A stretch of DNA of 21,579 nt, taken from a virus. Position 1 is the first letter of the stretch. Each line of letters starts with the position of its first letter. Of the stretch, positions 12,470-20,070 are shown one piece after another. Location: positions 1 through 21,579 of IMG/VR virus record IMGVR_UViG_3300042527_001311. The stretch is one strand, 5' to 3'. A program made the translations under genes and the position numbers. The notes under the pieces were generated by a model that searched no databases, was not told the DNA's origin, and worked only from the letters and a program-made list of their open reading frames with translations.

Positions 12470-12701
12470 GTTCCAAGAGACCCGTCATCGTGATGGGGTT
12501 GATGAGGCCGGCCACCGCCCCGAAGGGCTCGTCGTCGGCGGTTACACCCACGATCACCAGGCCCTCGATCTTCCCCGCGTCCACCAACTCCTTCAACTCC
12601 GCGAAGGCCTGGAGGACATGGGGCATTCCCGAGTCACCCTCGGTGGCGGGGCGCATCCCCGTAAACTGATTCTTGGGCGTGAACTTGAAGATGTCAGCCA
12701 C
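12441..12701 (-). CDS. Hypothetical phage protein, 86 aa (GTG start)
   Basis: GTG 12701 follows AAGGAGATC in the upstream gene. The product has a helix (LQAFAELKELVDAGKIEG), strands (LVIVGVTADDEPFGAVAGL) and a final helix (MTGLLEHVKAQILER). This helix, IEGLVIVG strand and closing helix pattern recurs in small phage proteins of unknown role. No catalytic motif is seen. Confidence 0.62.
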   Translation of the reverse strand: MADIFKFTPKNQFTGMRPATEGDSGMPHVLQAFAELKELVDAGKIEGLVIVGVTADDEPFGAVAGLINPITMTGLLEHVKAQILER

Positions 12702-12825
12702 GCTTGATCTCCTTCAGCATCTTCTTGGCCATCTTGCTCAAATTCTTGGGCTTGCCCTGCGCCATCTTCTTCTTCATGGGCGGCCTCGAAACCTGGGCGG
12801 GGATGTTGGCGCGCGTGATCGTCAT
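12694..12825 (-). CDS. Tiny lysine-rich protein, 43 aa
   Basis: ATG 12825 overlaps the upstream stop (ATGA) and has GAGGAAG six bases before it. The product begins MTITRANIPAQVSRPPMKKK and continues with a run of Lys/Met residues (KPKNLSKMAKKMLKEIKRG). It is one of several very basic small proteins in this late block, possibly nucleic-acid-binding or virion-internal. That role is inference. Confidence 0.55.
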   Translation of the reverse strand: MTITRANIPAQVSRPPMKKKMAQGKPKNLSKMAKKMLKEIKRG

Positions 12826-13076
12826 CGCAGCTTCCTCTTCTTGGTGATGCACCCAAGGGGGATCATCATCTCCCCCCAGTAGCTGGGATCGTTGGTATCA
12901 TGGAGGTCCATCGTACTGACGATAAGGACGCTGGTATCCGTCACCTTGTGGACCCAGCCCACGGTGCGGATGTGGGGGGCGGCAAGAGAGTCGATCTCCT
13001 TCTTCTCCCGCCACTCATGGCCGCCCAGCGTCGCGGCGTCCACCCACTCGATGTAGTAGAGGTCCCCGGGCTTCAC
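12822..13076 (-). CDS. Hypothetical beta-rich phage protein, 84 aa (GTG start)
   Basis: GTG 13076 overlaps the upstream stop as GTGA and has AGGAA six bases before it; the upstream in-frame ATG would lie inside the previous gene. The sequence is a strand-rich fold (KPGDLYYIEWVDA, RTVGWVHKVTDTSVLIVSTM) ending MIPLGCITKKRKL. This small phage protein type starts with PGD and ends with a PxGCI basic tail. Function unknown. Confidence 0.65.
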   Translation of the reverse strand: MKPGDLYYIEWVDAATLGGHEWREKKEIDSLAAPHIRTVGWVHKVTDTSVLIVSTMDLHDTNDPSYWGEMMIPLGCITKKRKLR

Positions 13077-13369
13077 AGGAATTCCTGGGGGATCTTGGCG
13101 CGCCTGGCACCCTTGGCCCGGCGAAGGCAATCCAGGCAGGTCACCAGCAGGGCTAGCTCCCTCTGCACTTCAGGGTCCGAATCCTCCATCCTCACCCAGA
13201 CCAAGTCGCCCACCTCCGCGTGGATACGCTCCAGCCTGGCGTGCGTGGCCTTGTCGGCAAGGATCTCCTCGACCCGCTCCTTCGTGTATCCCTCCGCGCG
13301 CTGAGGCCCATACATGTAGCAGGAGCCAACGAGCGGGGGCAGGTCCCACGATTGATTAAAGTGTGCCAT
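13073..13369 (-). CDS. Hypothetical protein, 98 aa
   Basis: ATG 13369 overlaps the secreted-protein gene by 14 bases, with GGAAA upstream. The N-terminus is aromatic (FNQSWDLPPLVGSCYMYGPQ) and the rest helical and charged. A CLDC pair appears in a basic C-terminal helix (LLVTCLDCLRRAKGARRAK). No assignment is possible. Confidence 0.6.
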   Translation of the reverse strand: MAHFNQSWDLPPLVGSCYMYGPQRAEGYTKERVEEILADKATHARLERIHAEVGDLVWVRMEDSDPEVQRELALLVTCLDCLRRAKGARRAKIPQEFL

Positions 13370-13604
13370 TGAATTTCCAGGCCTTTCCTTCGGTGACGAT
13401 GCAGGCCACGTCGCCCTTCACACCCACCAGCGTCCAACTCTTGGTACCGGCATAGAAGGTGTAGGTGATCTCGGGGGCCTGGAAGGTAACCTGCGGCACC
13501 TCCCCGAAGTTGTCAAGGAGATAGCGCGCCACCCCCTGTGCGGGTCCGCAGTTGGCCCACGCCGTCCCCGGCAGCAGGGCGAGGAGGAGGGCCAGCTTCT
13601 TCAC
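13356..13604 (-). CDS. Small secreted protein with signal peptide, 82 aa
   Basis: GTG 13604 overlaps the endolysin stop (GTGA), with GGAG upstream. A clear signal peptide, MKKLALLLALLPGTAWA, would be cleaved after AWA to leave a mature protein starting NCGPAQG. The mature part is beta-rich and has two cysteines (NCGP and VACIV) that could form a disulfide in the periplasm. Phages often carry such a gene beside the endolysin. It might assist lysis or alter the envelope, but there is no direct evidence. It has no TM anchor or lipobox, so it is not a typical spanin. Confidence 0.68.
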   Translation of the reverse strand: MKKLALLLALLPGTAWANCGPAQGVARYLLDNFGEVPQVTFQAPEITYTFYAGTKSWTLVGVKGDVACIVTEGKAWKFNGTL

Positions 13605-14116
13605 GCCGCCATCTCCATGGCTACGCTCTGCACATCCTTGACGCGCTTGGCCCAGCCCCCGCCGAAGGTATCCCAGATGGGCAACCTCTGGAGGAAGGCC
13701 AGCCGATACTCAATCACCCAAGGGATGAGCGCGGAGGGCGTCGCCTTCTGGATGGCACCCAGCGTCATGGGACCCAGCGCCCCATCGGCATTGACCCCCA
13801 GCGCCTCCTGCACCGCCACCACTGCCCGCTTGGGACCCGAATTGACGGCGAAGTCGAAGAGGCAAAGGTCCACCCCCTTGGGTAGCTCGTCCCCCTTCAC
13901 CTTATCCCAGTAGTGCTTGCGGTAGATCTCGTCGCGGTGCGCCGGCGGCATGTTGCGCAGTTCATCCTTGGTGGCCTCGCGGCCCAACCAATTGGAGTAG
14001 GTGACAAGGGTTACCCCCTGCATGGTGGCCCCGCCGGGATCCTTGGGGTGGTCGGCCCACCCGCCCTCGTGGCGCAGCACCTCAGCGAGGCACCTATCGA
14101 AGTTGTCCTTCATCAT
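13601..14116 (-). CDS. Endolysin, GH108 (N-acetylmuramidase-type) with PG-binding-3 domain
   Basis: The 171-aa protein has the family catalytic motif HEGGW at 16-20 (E17), DPGG at 26-29, and DFAVNSG at 88-94. The peptidoglycan-binding repeat follows: QEALGVNADGALGPMTL from 103. It should cleave the glycan strand of peptidoglycan. There is no signal peptide, so release through the holin encoded just upstream is expected. The start is ATGATG: ATG 14116 overlaps the holin stop, and 14113 is an alternative one codon later. Confidence 0.9.
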   Translation of the reverse strand: MMKDNFDRCLAEVLRHEGGWADHPKDPGGATMQGVTLVTYSNWLGREATKDELRNMPPAHRDEIYRKHYWDKVKGDELPKGVDLCLFDFAVNSGPKRAVVAVQEALGVNADGALGPMTLGAIQKATPSALIPWVIEYRLAFLQRLPIWDTFGGGWAKRVKDVQSVAMEMAA

Positions 14117-14631
14117 TTCTTCTCCGCCAAGAGGGCAGTCTTCTGCTGGCTGCTGTTGCTGCTGCCGAAGTAGTAGGCGATGACCTGCTCCGCTTTTGCC
14201 GACACGAAGCCGATGAGGGTTCCCACCGTGGTGGCCATCATGGGATCCCTCATGCCATCCACGTAGCCCAGGAGGACGGCGAAGACCGTGCCCATGAACC
14301 CACCCACCACCAGGAAGGCGAGGAGGCGGGGCATGAAGTCCTTGACGCTGGCCTCACGACGCCGAGCGCTATCCCTGTCCCCCGCCGCAATCTTCTCGAG
14401 GTCGATGTCCAGCTCCTTCATCCTCACGGCGAAGTCGTTGTCCACCTTCTTCAGGGCCACCAGTTGCTCGGGGGTAGCCCCCGCCACGGCCTTGGCCAGG
14501 TCATCCTTGTTGGCATCCACAGGCAGCCCGAGGGCCCCCGCGATAGCGGTGACGGCCATGCCCGCGAGGGGTCCGCCCATGGCGGTGGCCAGCGTAGGGG
14601 CAACGGCCCCGATGACCTTCATGAAATCCAT
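14113..14631 (-). CDS. Holin-like protein with three membrane segments (GTA holin type)
   Basis: ATG 14631 has AAGGG seven bases upstream; the in-frame TTG at 14637 is less likely. The 172-residue product has hydrophobic segments at about 6-36, 102-122 and 131-154. Between the first and second lies a charged helical region (ATPEQLVALKKVDNDFAVRM) and RDSARRREASVKDF, characteristic of the three-TM holin family. A polar tail ends in AEKK. It lies directly before the endolysin, so it should permeabilise the inner membrane to let the lysozyme out. Confidence 0.82.
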   Translation of the reverse strand: MDFMKVIGAVAPTLATAMGGPLAGMAVTAIAGALGLPVDANKDDLAKAVAGATPEQLVALKKVDNDFAVRMKELDIDLEKIAAGDRDSARRREASVKDFMPRLLAFLVVGGFMGTVFAVLLGYVDGMRDPMMATTVGTLIGFVSAKAEQVIAYYFGSSNSSQQKTALLAEKK

Positions 14632-14633
14632 GG

Positions 14634-14783
14634 TCAACCCTTCTTGTTCCAGAGATCGAAGAGTGCCTTGACCTTTTCCTCGATCACCAGCACCCTCTGG
14701 TCCAACTTAGCGAGAACGATCACCAACGTGATGAAGCCAATAGCCAAAGGCCACAGCCTCAATACGGCCTCCAGAGCTTCCAT
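14634..14783 (-). CDS. Small one-span membrane protein, 49 aa
   Basis: ATG 14783 begins a product with one hydrophobic segment (WPLAIGFITLVIVLA, residues 11-25) and a short charged helix (KLDQRVLVIEEKVKALFDLW) like a coiled coil. It precedes the holin, and the stop lies within the bases before ATG 14631. The shape fits accessory lysis proteins such as an antiholin or small spanin-like protein, but it lacks a second partner gene and could have another role. The ribosome site is weak. Confidence 0.55.
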   Translation of the reverse strand: MEALEAVLRLWPLAIGFITLVIVLAKLDQRVLVIEEKVKALFDLWNKKG

Positions 14784-14789
14784 CTCTCA

Positions 14790-14966
14790 TTACTTCTTGA
14801 AGCCCTTGAGGGTCTGGGCGAGGCGAGCCCGCTGGCCCATCTTGCCCGGAGCCTTCGCCGCCTTGGTCAGCTTGCCGGCGGGGATGGGCTCACCCTCCTT
14901 GGCACCCAGCGCCTGACGCAGCGCGCCCGGCTTCTTCACTGCCTTCTGGATCCACTTCTCAGCCAT
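14790..14966 (-). CDS. Small basic phage protein (KKPGAL family), 58 aa
   Basis: AGGAAGGA precedes ATG 14966. The sequence contains KAVKKPGALRQALG near the start and PGKMGQRARLAQTLKGF at the end, a short basic protein type seen repeatedly in phage late regions and environmental phage genomes. The PGxxGxRAxxAxTL ending is characteristic. No function is known; its charge and location suggest a virion-internal or DNA-associated protein, which is inference. Confidence 0.68.
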   Translation of the reverse strand: MAEKWIQKAVKKPGALRQALGAKEGEPIPAGKLTKAAKAPGKMGQRARLAQTLKGFKK

Positions 14967-14967
14967 C

Positions 14968-15198
14968 TTAATCCTTCCTTCTCCCCGAGGGGCTAATGGG
15001 CCAACTCTTGCGCTGGGGCCCGGTCTTCTTGGCGGCCATCGTAGCCTTCTGGGCGGGGGTCATCTTTGCGGCAGCAGCGGCGGGCCGGCAGGCAGGGTAA
15101 CCGCGCTTGCCCTTCTCGGCACCGCTGCGGCCACACTCCTTGCCCGTCTTCACGTCAACCCACTTCTCCCCGAACCACTTGCCCAGGCCGCCCTTCAC
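14968..15198 (-). CDS. Small basic phage protein with GLGKWFGEKWVD motif, 76 aa (GTG start)
   Basis: GTG 15198 overlaps the stop of the intein-bearing gene as GTGA. The product begins VKGGLGKWFGEKWVDVKTG, followed by ECGRS and GYPACRP, then an Ala/Lys-rich tail (MTPAQKATMAAKK). The G(L)xKWFxEKWVD start and CGRS/YPxCxP cysteines mark a small protein family of phages and some large viruses, often encoded near DUF6321-like and YPSAYAN proteins as here. The two cysteines may bind metal. Function unknown. Confidence 0.66.
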   Translation of the reverse strand: MKGGLGKWFGEKWVDVKTGKECGRSGAEKGKRGYPACRPAAAAAKMTPAQKATMAAKKTGPQRKSWPISPSGRRKD

Positions 15199-16145
15199 TT
15201 CTTCTTCACGCGGTTGTCCGCGCCTCCCCACGTCCCGCCCTTCTTCTTGTACTCCTTGGCAGCCCACGCATTTGCGTAGGCGCTGTTTCCCGTCACGCAC
15301 ACGACTTTGTCTTGGAGCATTACCCAAGTTCCATGTTCAGTTTCGGGGCACCATACAGGTTGAGTAAGAGCGGGCCGCACGTGCAAATTCTGGGTATTGT
15401 GTGTTCGCTTCCCACGAATTAAAGTGGCACCTTTGATGTCTTCTGTCTTTTGGTACATGGACACATAGTATCCGTTGCAGAAAGCTGCCAGTACTGCTGC
15501 GTAATAATGGTTGAGATTCTTCTGCGTAAACCCAAAAGTTCTTCCATCCCGAATAGCTGATTCTCCTTGGTCACAACCATCATAGATTATTGCGGAGGCC
15601 AAGAATACTTCACGTTGGTCGGGAGTCATTTCAAGGACCGCAGATACCCAATCTTGATGCTTGTGCCAAGACTTCCCTTCAAATCCAGATCCAGCCAATG
15701 GGCGTCCACACCAAACCAAATCCATGTGTGTGTTGAGGTTTTCGGTGAGAATGAGTTGCCTATCTAGAAAGCGAATACCCGGTGTCCCCTTGGGTCCAGG
15801 TTTACCTCCAGTACTAAGCTCTCGCTCAACCACCCAAGAATGTCCTGGGGTACACACTAAACTAAACCCAGTCTTCTTGTACATTTCTACCGTTGGAGCT
15901 TCGTCGAAAGTGTGGACTTGGACAAGCTTGCTCCATACGAGGTGATCAGTACCAATGTCATACGCCAAAACAAATTTGCGGATACCCTGAGCCAAACTGT
16001 CCTGAAGTTCTTCACAGGTAGCAAGCCCTTCTGGAGTCACCGCCAAGGAATTTAGAGGTACGCACGGGTATACATCAAACTTCTGCTTGGCCGCCGCCTT
16101 CGTGGCAGCCCACAGCTTGGGGTTCTTGGGGGTTGACTTGGCCAT
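15195..16145 (-). CDS. YPSAYAN small basic protein precursor interrupted by an intein
   Basis: ATG 16145 is read by TGATG coupling with the upstream gene. Of 316 residues, 27 N-terminal residues (starting MAKSTPKNPKLWAATK and ending KFDVYP) and 29 C-terminal residues (SAYANAWAAKEYKKKGG, then RVKKK) join after removal of the intein. The joined product is a 56-aa lysine-rich protein with a KFDVYPSAYANAWA core. This core is known from small phage and virus proteins of unknown role. The extein is 4.6 times shorter than its intein, a very uneven pair. Neighbours are similar small basic proteins. Confidence 0.82.
   Translation of the reverse strand: MAKSTPKNPKLWAATKAAAKQKFDVYPCVPLNSLAVTPEGLATCEELQDSLAQGIRKFVLAYDIGTDHLVWSKLVQVHTFDEAPTVEMYKKTGFSLVCTPGHSWVVERELSTGGKPGPKGTPGIRFLDRQLILTENLNTHMDLVWCGRPLAGSGFEGKSWHKHQDWVSAVLEMTPDQREVFLASAIIYDGCDQGESAIRDGRTFGFTQKNLNHYYAAVLAAFCNGYYVSMYQKTEDIKGATLIRGKRTHNTQNLHVRPALTQPVWCPETEHGTWVMLQDKVVCVTGNSAYANAWAAKEYKKKGGTWGGADNRVKKK
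15285..16064 (-). mobile_element. AT-richer 260-aa intein in the YPSAYAN protein
   Basis: The intein starts with Cys1 (CVPLNSLAVTPEGL) after YP and ends VTGN before Ser-Ala-Tyr. Block B reads LVCTPGHSWVVE (69-80). The C-terminal blocks include VWCPETEHGTWVMLQDK then VVCVTGN. The middle holds LASAIIYDG (155-163), resembling one degenerate LAGLIDADG motif. Two 60-base lines counted by hand contain 26 and 29 G/C, against 40 in a line of the nearby fusion gene, so the element looks recently acquired. Codon use differs visibly from its exteins. Confidence 0.9.
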
Positions 16146-16399
16146 CAGCACCGCCACGCGCGCAGGGATTTATTGACTCGGGAGTTGGGGTCGTTAGCCG
16201 TTTCCTTGCTGGTGAGCTTCTTCTTTAACCCTTTCATGCGGGCACAGAAGCTATCCCGGCGGGGACCACCCTCGGGCTGCGGGGCCTTCAGGCCGGGCTT
16301 GCCGGGGTTGGCCCTGTTGTAGGAGGCGCGCCCCTTGGCGTTGAGGCCGCCCGCTTCGGACTTCCCCTCCTTGCGCTGCCACGCGGGTGTCTTAGCCAT
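16145..16399 (-). CDS. DUF6321-like small basic phage protein, 84 aa
   Basis: ATG 16399 follows GGAG by seven bases and overlaps the phosphoesterase stop by eight. The sequence has the full family pattern: AWQRKEGKSEAGGLNAKGR, SYNRANPG, LKAPQPEGGPRRDSFCARM, KKKLTS, and NDPNSRVNKSLRAW. Many tailed phages and some large viruses carry it, and it is usually in the late region. The function is not known; the charge suggests DNA or virion association. An upstream in-frame start would overlap the phosphoesterase far too much. Confidence 0.78.
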   Translation of the reverse strand: MAKTPAWQRKEGKSEAGGLNAKGRASYNRANPGKPGLKAPQPEGGPRRDSFCARMKGLKKKLTSKETANDPNSRVNKSLRAWRC

Positions 16400-17138
16400 A
16401 GGTATGCTCCAGCTTCCGGGTGCTGATGAACTCCCAACCGTCATGCGGGAACCCCCCGGCCACACCCTTAAGTAGTGTGACCCCGGAAGTCCACATGGCC
16501 TGGGCGGGACCAGCATAGCCTTCTTTCTGGTTGGGGTCAAGATAGCAGCCGGCCACCAAGGAGAAGAGCTTCTCCCTGCCCTTTCGGATGGCCACGTCCC
16601 AGATGTGGGTATGGCCCATGACGCATGAGCGGTACTGTTTCTTGAGGAGGGTGGCCGCCGGGTACTCCCCGCTCACCGATTTGCCCATCACCCCCGTGAC
16701 GAAGTAGTGGGAGGCGGCGAGGCCCCGCACCTGGAACTCCTCAAGGAAGGGCACCACCTCCCAGGTGGCCAAGGCCAGGTCGTCGGTGCTAAGGGTACCC
16801 CGTAGCTCGGGGACGTTGTCCACCGCCCTATCTATGCGGGCCTCGTGGTTCCCCATGAGGAAGACCTTCTTGCCCTTCCACTGCCCCAGGGTGAAGAGGG
16901 CCTGGTTGGCGGCGGCGATGTCGGCGTTGATTGTCCTGCCGTCGAAGCTGCCCTTCCGCCGCCCGTTGCCCGTGAGGGCACTCCCGTCATAGGAGGAGAG
17001 GGAAGGCATATCCGCCAGGTCCCCCAGGCACAGGAGCATATCCGGCTGGGCATCCTTGAGGTACTTGAGGAGCCACTCGAACCTGCGGTTATTGACACCG
17101 GGGCGCGCGTGGGAATCCGGGAGGATGAGGACGTTCAC
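16392..17138 (-). CDS. Calcineurin-like metallophosphoesterase
   Basis: The 248-aa protein has all the metal-binding motifs of the family: DSH (D8, H10), GD at 39-40, GNHE at 96-99, H144 in ASH, and GHTH at 175-178. Two divalent metals would catalyse phosphoester hydrolysis. Substrate is unknown and could be a nucleotide, a nucleic-acid end or a glycan phosphate. Position just after the fusion glycosyltransferase raises the possibility of a role in surface modification. GTG 17138 overlaps the upstream stop as GTGA, with GGAG eight bases before. Confidence 0.88.
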   Translation of the reverse strand: MNVLILPDSHARPGVNNRRFEWLLKYLKDAQPDMLLCLGDLADMPSLSSYDGSALTGNGRRKGSFDGRTINADIAAANQALFTLGQWKGKKVFLMGNHEARIDRAVDNVPELRGTLSTDDLALATWEVVPFLEEFQVRGLAASHYFVTGVMGKSVSGEYPAATLLKKQYRSCVMGHTHIWDVAIRKGREKLFSLVAGCYLDPNQKEGYAGPAQAMWTSGVTLLKGVAGGFPHDGWEFISTRKLEHTYG

Positions 17139-19306
17139 TTGAAGATCTCCTCTAGGGTCGAAAGCTCCTGCTTCTTGTCGCCCAAGATGAGCTTCCAGAT
17201 GGTGGGGCCAACGCCCTCCCCATGGCAGTAGATGCGCATGCCCATCTCCCGGGCGTGCTCGAAGAAGTACTGGGCGTCCTGGCTTGCGGCAATCAACTCC
17301 CCCGTGCTCCAGAACTTCTTGCCCGTTTGCCCGATGGAAATCTCCATGTACTTGGGGCGACCCTGCTCATCCTTGGCCGTCTTGTCGATCTGGCCCTCGG
17401 GGTAGCAGAAGTCGAAGCCGAAGAGGTGGAACTCGCTATACCCCAGGGAGAGACTCAGGGACATCGCCCGCCACGCCGCGCAGGTGCCGCCGTTGACGAG
17501 GAGGGAACCCGGCGGGAACACCTCGCTCTTCAGCAGCGCCTGCGTCATGGCGTGCCAGCCCCACACATTCTTGGTGCGCGCCATCACGTGCTTGGTGACG
17601 GAGGGATCGGACATTGAAGCCACCAGCACCTTCGTGGTGGGCGGAATATCTTGGAGGAGGTCGGTACGCTTGATGCCGTGGGTGGAGATGCCATCAACGG
17701 GGCGCGGATCCAGCAGCACGAGGTAGTGGGGGTCGATGCCCCAGCCCAGCACCGTGGGCAGCGAGTGCTTCACCACCGCCACGTCGGCACCCTCCCGCCA
17801 CATCTTGAGGATCTTGTCCTTCCTCTTGTGGATGTCAGGGCCCGCCGACACGATCACCAGCTTGCGGGAGTGGGGCCGCGCCTTGGTGACCCACCGGGAG
17901 AGCAACTCCATGTTCTCCTTGACGTTGCTGATGATGTGGTCCTTGGGCATGCAATCCTGCGCCGTGACCTTGAGGGGCACACCCCCCATGCCCGCCCCCG
18001 GTAGGTCGGGGAGGCCCTCGCCCACCGCCGCAATCTGGACGATGCCACCCCCGGACACCCTATCCTTGCTCTTGTAGACGCGCTTCTCCCGGAGGATGCG
18101 GGTGAAGGTGGCCTCCACCCCCCTGAACTCGGCGGCGGGCATCCCACCCTCGGGGTCCGCCACGTAGTAGTCGTCGAAGACCACCACGGGAATGCGCTTG
18201 CACATCTCCCAATCATGTGCGATGGTATCCACCGAGTGGCCCCCGTCGAGCCACGCGAATTCCACGCCCGCCACTTCCCGGAGGGTATCCTTGGTGTCCC
18301 CCTTCGTGAGGTGGAACTCGAACTTCTTTCCCTTGGCGGCCATCGCCTCCGCGAACTCTCCCAACTTCTTGGTTACATCCTCCAGGGAGAAGTGCTTCTT
18401 GATGTTGTGTTCCTTGGCGTCGGTATCCGCCGATGCCTCCTCGAAGAGGTCGTAGCCGTGGTAGACAACGTGGTCGTGTTTCCCAAACGCAACCTGCGCC
18501 ATCTGCAGGGCCCGGTCACCATTCCACGTGCCGGTCTCCAGAATGGTGCTGGGCATGTAGTGCTGGACGAGGGCCAGCAACTGGTCGTAGCGGGTCCTCA
18601 GTCCCGGGATAACCTTGGTGTTCTTGCGAGCCCCCTTGAGGTGGGTGAAGACCTCCTTCAGCGGGCTGTTCTCGAAGGCATCCAACCCCACGTAGTCGGG
18701 GTCCACGAGGTTGACGGCCTCCAGCCCATGCATCTTGTGCATCTGGAGGACACGCTCGAAGATGAAGGCGTCAGTCCACTCGCTGTAGTTGAAGATCTCC
18801 CCCGTCATGTAGATGTCGTACATATCGGCGATAAGGGTGCGCCCCTCGTTGCCGGCGAAGTAGATGAAGCCCGTCTCCGAGTAGTTGATGCCCTTCCGGC
18901 CCAGGTGGGTGACGTGCCCCTTGCAGATATCGTGGAGCCACCCGATGGTGAGGGGCTTTGTAGTGAGTACATCGCCGTCGAGCCACAGGAAGGGCGCAGG
19001 GTCACGAGCCGCATCGTGGAGAGCGAAGACCTTCGCGCAGAACTTCACGGCGTCCAGACGGTAGTTGTAACCCTCAGGGGTGTTCCCATCCTTGTCCGCG
19101 TGGGCCCGCTTGAATTCGTTGAAACCCTCGACTTCCTCAAGGCGCTTGACTTCGACGGCCCGGTGCTGGCATGACACCTCGGCGGGGTCCATCCCATCCA
19201 CGTAGATGGTAAGGGAGATGTTGGAGTCCCACAGGCGAGTTGACTCGAGGAAGTTCTTGCCGTAGAGATCCCAACCCTTCGGCCCCCAGGAAGTAACGAT
19301 TCTCAT
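17135..19306 (-). CDS. Three-domain fusion: glycosyltransferase, SAM methyltransferase, DUF115-like
   Basis: The 723-aa protein is the largest complete one here. Residues 1-225 resemble a phage glycosyltransferase, with LWLDGDV (107-113) carrying a DxD-type metal site. Residues 235-400 form a class I SAM methyltransferase of the Methyltransf_24 kind: ILETGTWNGD (255-264), YHGYDLF, WLDGGH (352-357) and VVFDDYY (375-381). Residues 455-700 match DUF115-like Rossmann proteins: VIVSAGPDI (484-492), GIDPHYLVLLDPRP (523-536) and HLFGFDFCYP near the end. All three modules act on sugars in known families, so the fusion may build or decorate a glycan on virion or host. Start ATG 19306 overlaps the upstream stop. 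Confidence 0.72.
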   Translation of the reverse strand: MRIVTSWGPKGWDLYGKNFLESTRLWDSNISLTIYVDGMDPAEVSCQHRAVEVKRLEEVEGFNEFKRAHADKDGNTPEGYNYRLDAVKFCAKVFALHDAARDPAPFLWLDGDVLTTKPLTIGWLHDICKGHVTHLGRKGINYSETGFIYFAGNEGRTLIADMYDIYMTGEIFNYSEWTDAFIFERVLQMHKMHGLEAVNLVDPDYVGLDAFENSPLKEVFTHLKGARKNTKVIPGLRTRYDQLLALVQHYMPSTILETGTWNGDRALQMAQVAFGKHDHVVYHGYDLFEEASADTDAKEHNIKKHFSLEDVTKKLGEFAEAMAAKGKKFEFHLTKGDTKDTLREVAGVEFAWLDGGHSVDTIAHDWEMCKRIPVVVFDDYYVADPEGGMPAAEFRGVEATFTRILREKRVYKSKDRVSGGGIVQIAAVGEGLPDLPGAGMGGVPLKVTAQDCMPKDHIISNVKENMELLSRWVTKARPHSRKLVIVSAGPDIHKRKDKILKMWREGADVAVVKHSLPTVLGWGIDPHYLVLLDPRPVDGISTHGIKRTDLLQDIPPTTKVLVASMSDPSVTKHVMARTKNVWGWHAMTQALLKSEVFPPGSLLVNGGTCAAWRAMSLSLSLGYSEFHLFGFDFCYPEGQIDKTAKDEQGRPKYMEISIGQTGKKFWSTGELIAASQDAQYFFEHAREMGMRIYCHGEGVGPTIWKLILGDKKQELSTLEEIFK

Positions 19307-20064
19307 TTGAAGAGGTCCATCTTATGGTTCCAGTTGAAGAACTCATGTTCCACCAGCGCCTTCTCCGCATTCCATGCGGCAGCGTAGGGAACGTCCTTGT
19401 AGTTGGGGAACCACGGTCCCCCGTCAGTGAAGTGGATGGCCTTCGGGCTCTCGTATCCGTAGCGCGTGGTGGGACTGTGATATGGAAGCCAGTTCCAAGT
19501 CTCGTCGATCTCCCCTATGGAATCCGTCCACTCGAAACCGTGCAGCCACGACCCCTTCTGAGTGTTGACCGCTTCGAGGTCCAGCTTCCGGCAATGGGGG
19601 TGCAGGGGATTCAGAACCATGAGGGAGGACCACAGCTTGCGGTGGTACTGCTGCTGCGCAACCCCGTCCATCTTGACGGCTTCTTTGGGACGAAACTTGT
19701 GCTGCACCACCGAGACTGCCCGCTCGGGGTCACAGAATTGGAGCATCTTTGCGATGTCCTCGAAGAAGAGGAAGTCGCAATCCACGAAGACCACAAGGTC
19801 CTCGATGCCATTGCGAAGCGCCAGGTGAGGCACGAGGAAGCGCGAAAAGGAAAATTCGGTGGAGAACGGCTTGCCGTCCCCCATGTCGATCATCTGGTTG
19901 CCTTCCCGGTAGAGTGTGCGCCAATACTTCCCTGCAGCCTTCAGCGATTCCAGCTTGAGGGGGGTGATGACGCAGGGAACGCTACAATGCCGCTTGATGC
20001 TATGCGCGGCTACCTTGTAGGCGATGTCCTCCCTAGGGTCATAGCCAATGAAGATGTGCAGCAT
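19303..20064 (-). CDS. GT8-like glycosyltransferase
   Basis: The 253-aa protein starts MLHIFIGYDPREDIAYKV, as in a family of phage glycosyltransferases. It has a FVDCDFLFFEDI strand-loop with the DxD motif (D95, D97), and HFTDGGPWF near 222-230 as the likely acceptor-side motif. It should transfer a sugar from a nucleotide donor; donor and acceptor are not evident. It is the first gene after the promoter at 20071-20099 and overlaps the fusion gene by ATGA, so the two are likely co-expressed. Confidence 0.78.
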   Translation of the reverse strand: MLHIFIGYDPREDIAYKVAAHSIKRHCSVPCVITPLKLESLKAAGKYWRTLYREGNQMIDMGDGKPFSTEFSFSRFLVPHLALRNGIEDLVVFVDCDFLFFEDIAKMLQFCDPERAVSVVQHKFRPKEAVKMDGVAQQQYHRKLWSSLMVLNPLHPHCRKLDLEAVNTQKGSWLHGFEWTDSIGEIDETWNWLPYHSPTTRYGYESPKAIHFTDGGPWFPNYKDVPYAAAWNAEKALVEHEFFNWNHKMDLFK

Positions 20065-20070
20065 TCCTGA

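Noticed and set aside
14464-14916. 150-aa + strand frame over the holin and small basic genes
   Set aside because: It is antisense to the holin and two small - strand genes with good ribosome sites and coupling.
14968-15327. 119-aa - frame beginning upstream inside the intein gene
   Set aside because: The upstream 43 codons overlap intein and extein coding; GTG 15198 with GTGA coupling is the natural start.
18215-19174. 319-aa + strand frame over the fusion gene
   Set aside because: Antisense shadow of glycosyltransferase and methyltransferase domains; it would also stand alone in a - strand operon.
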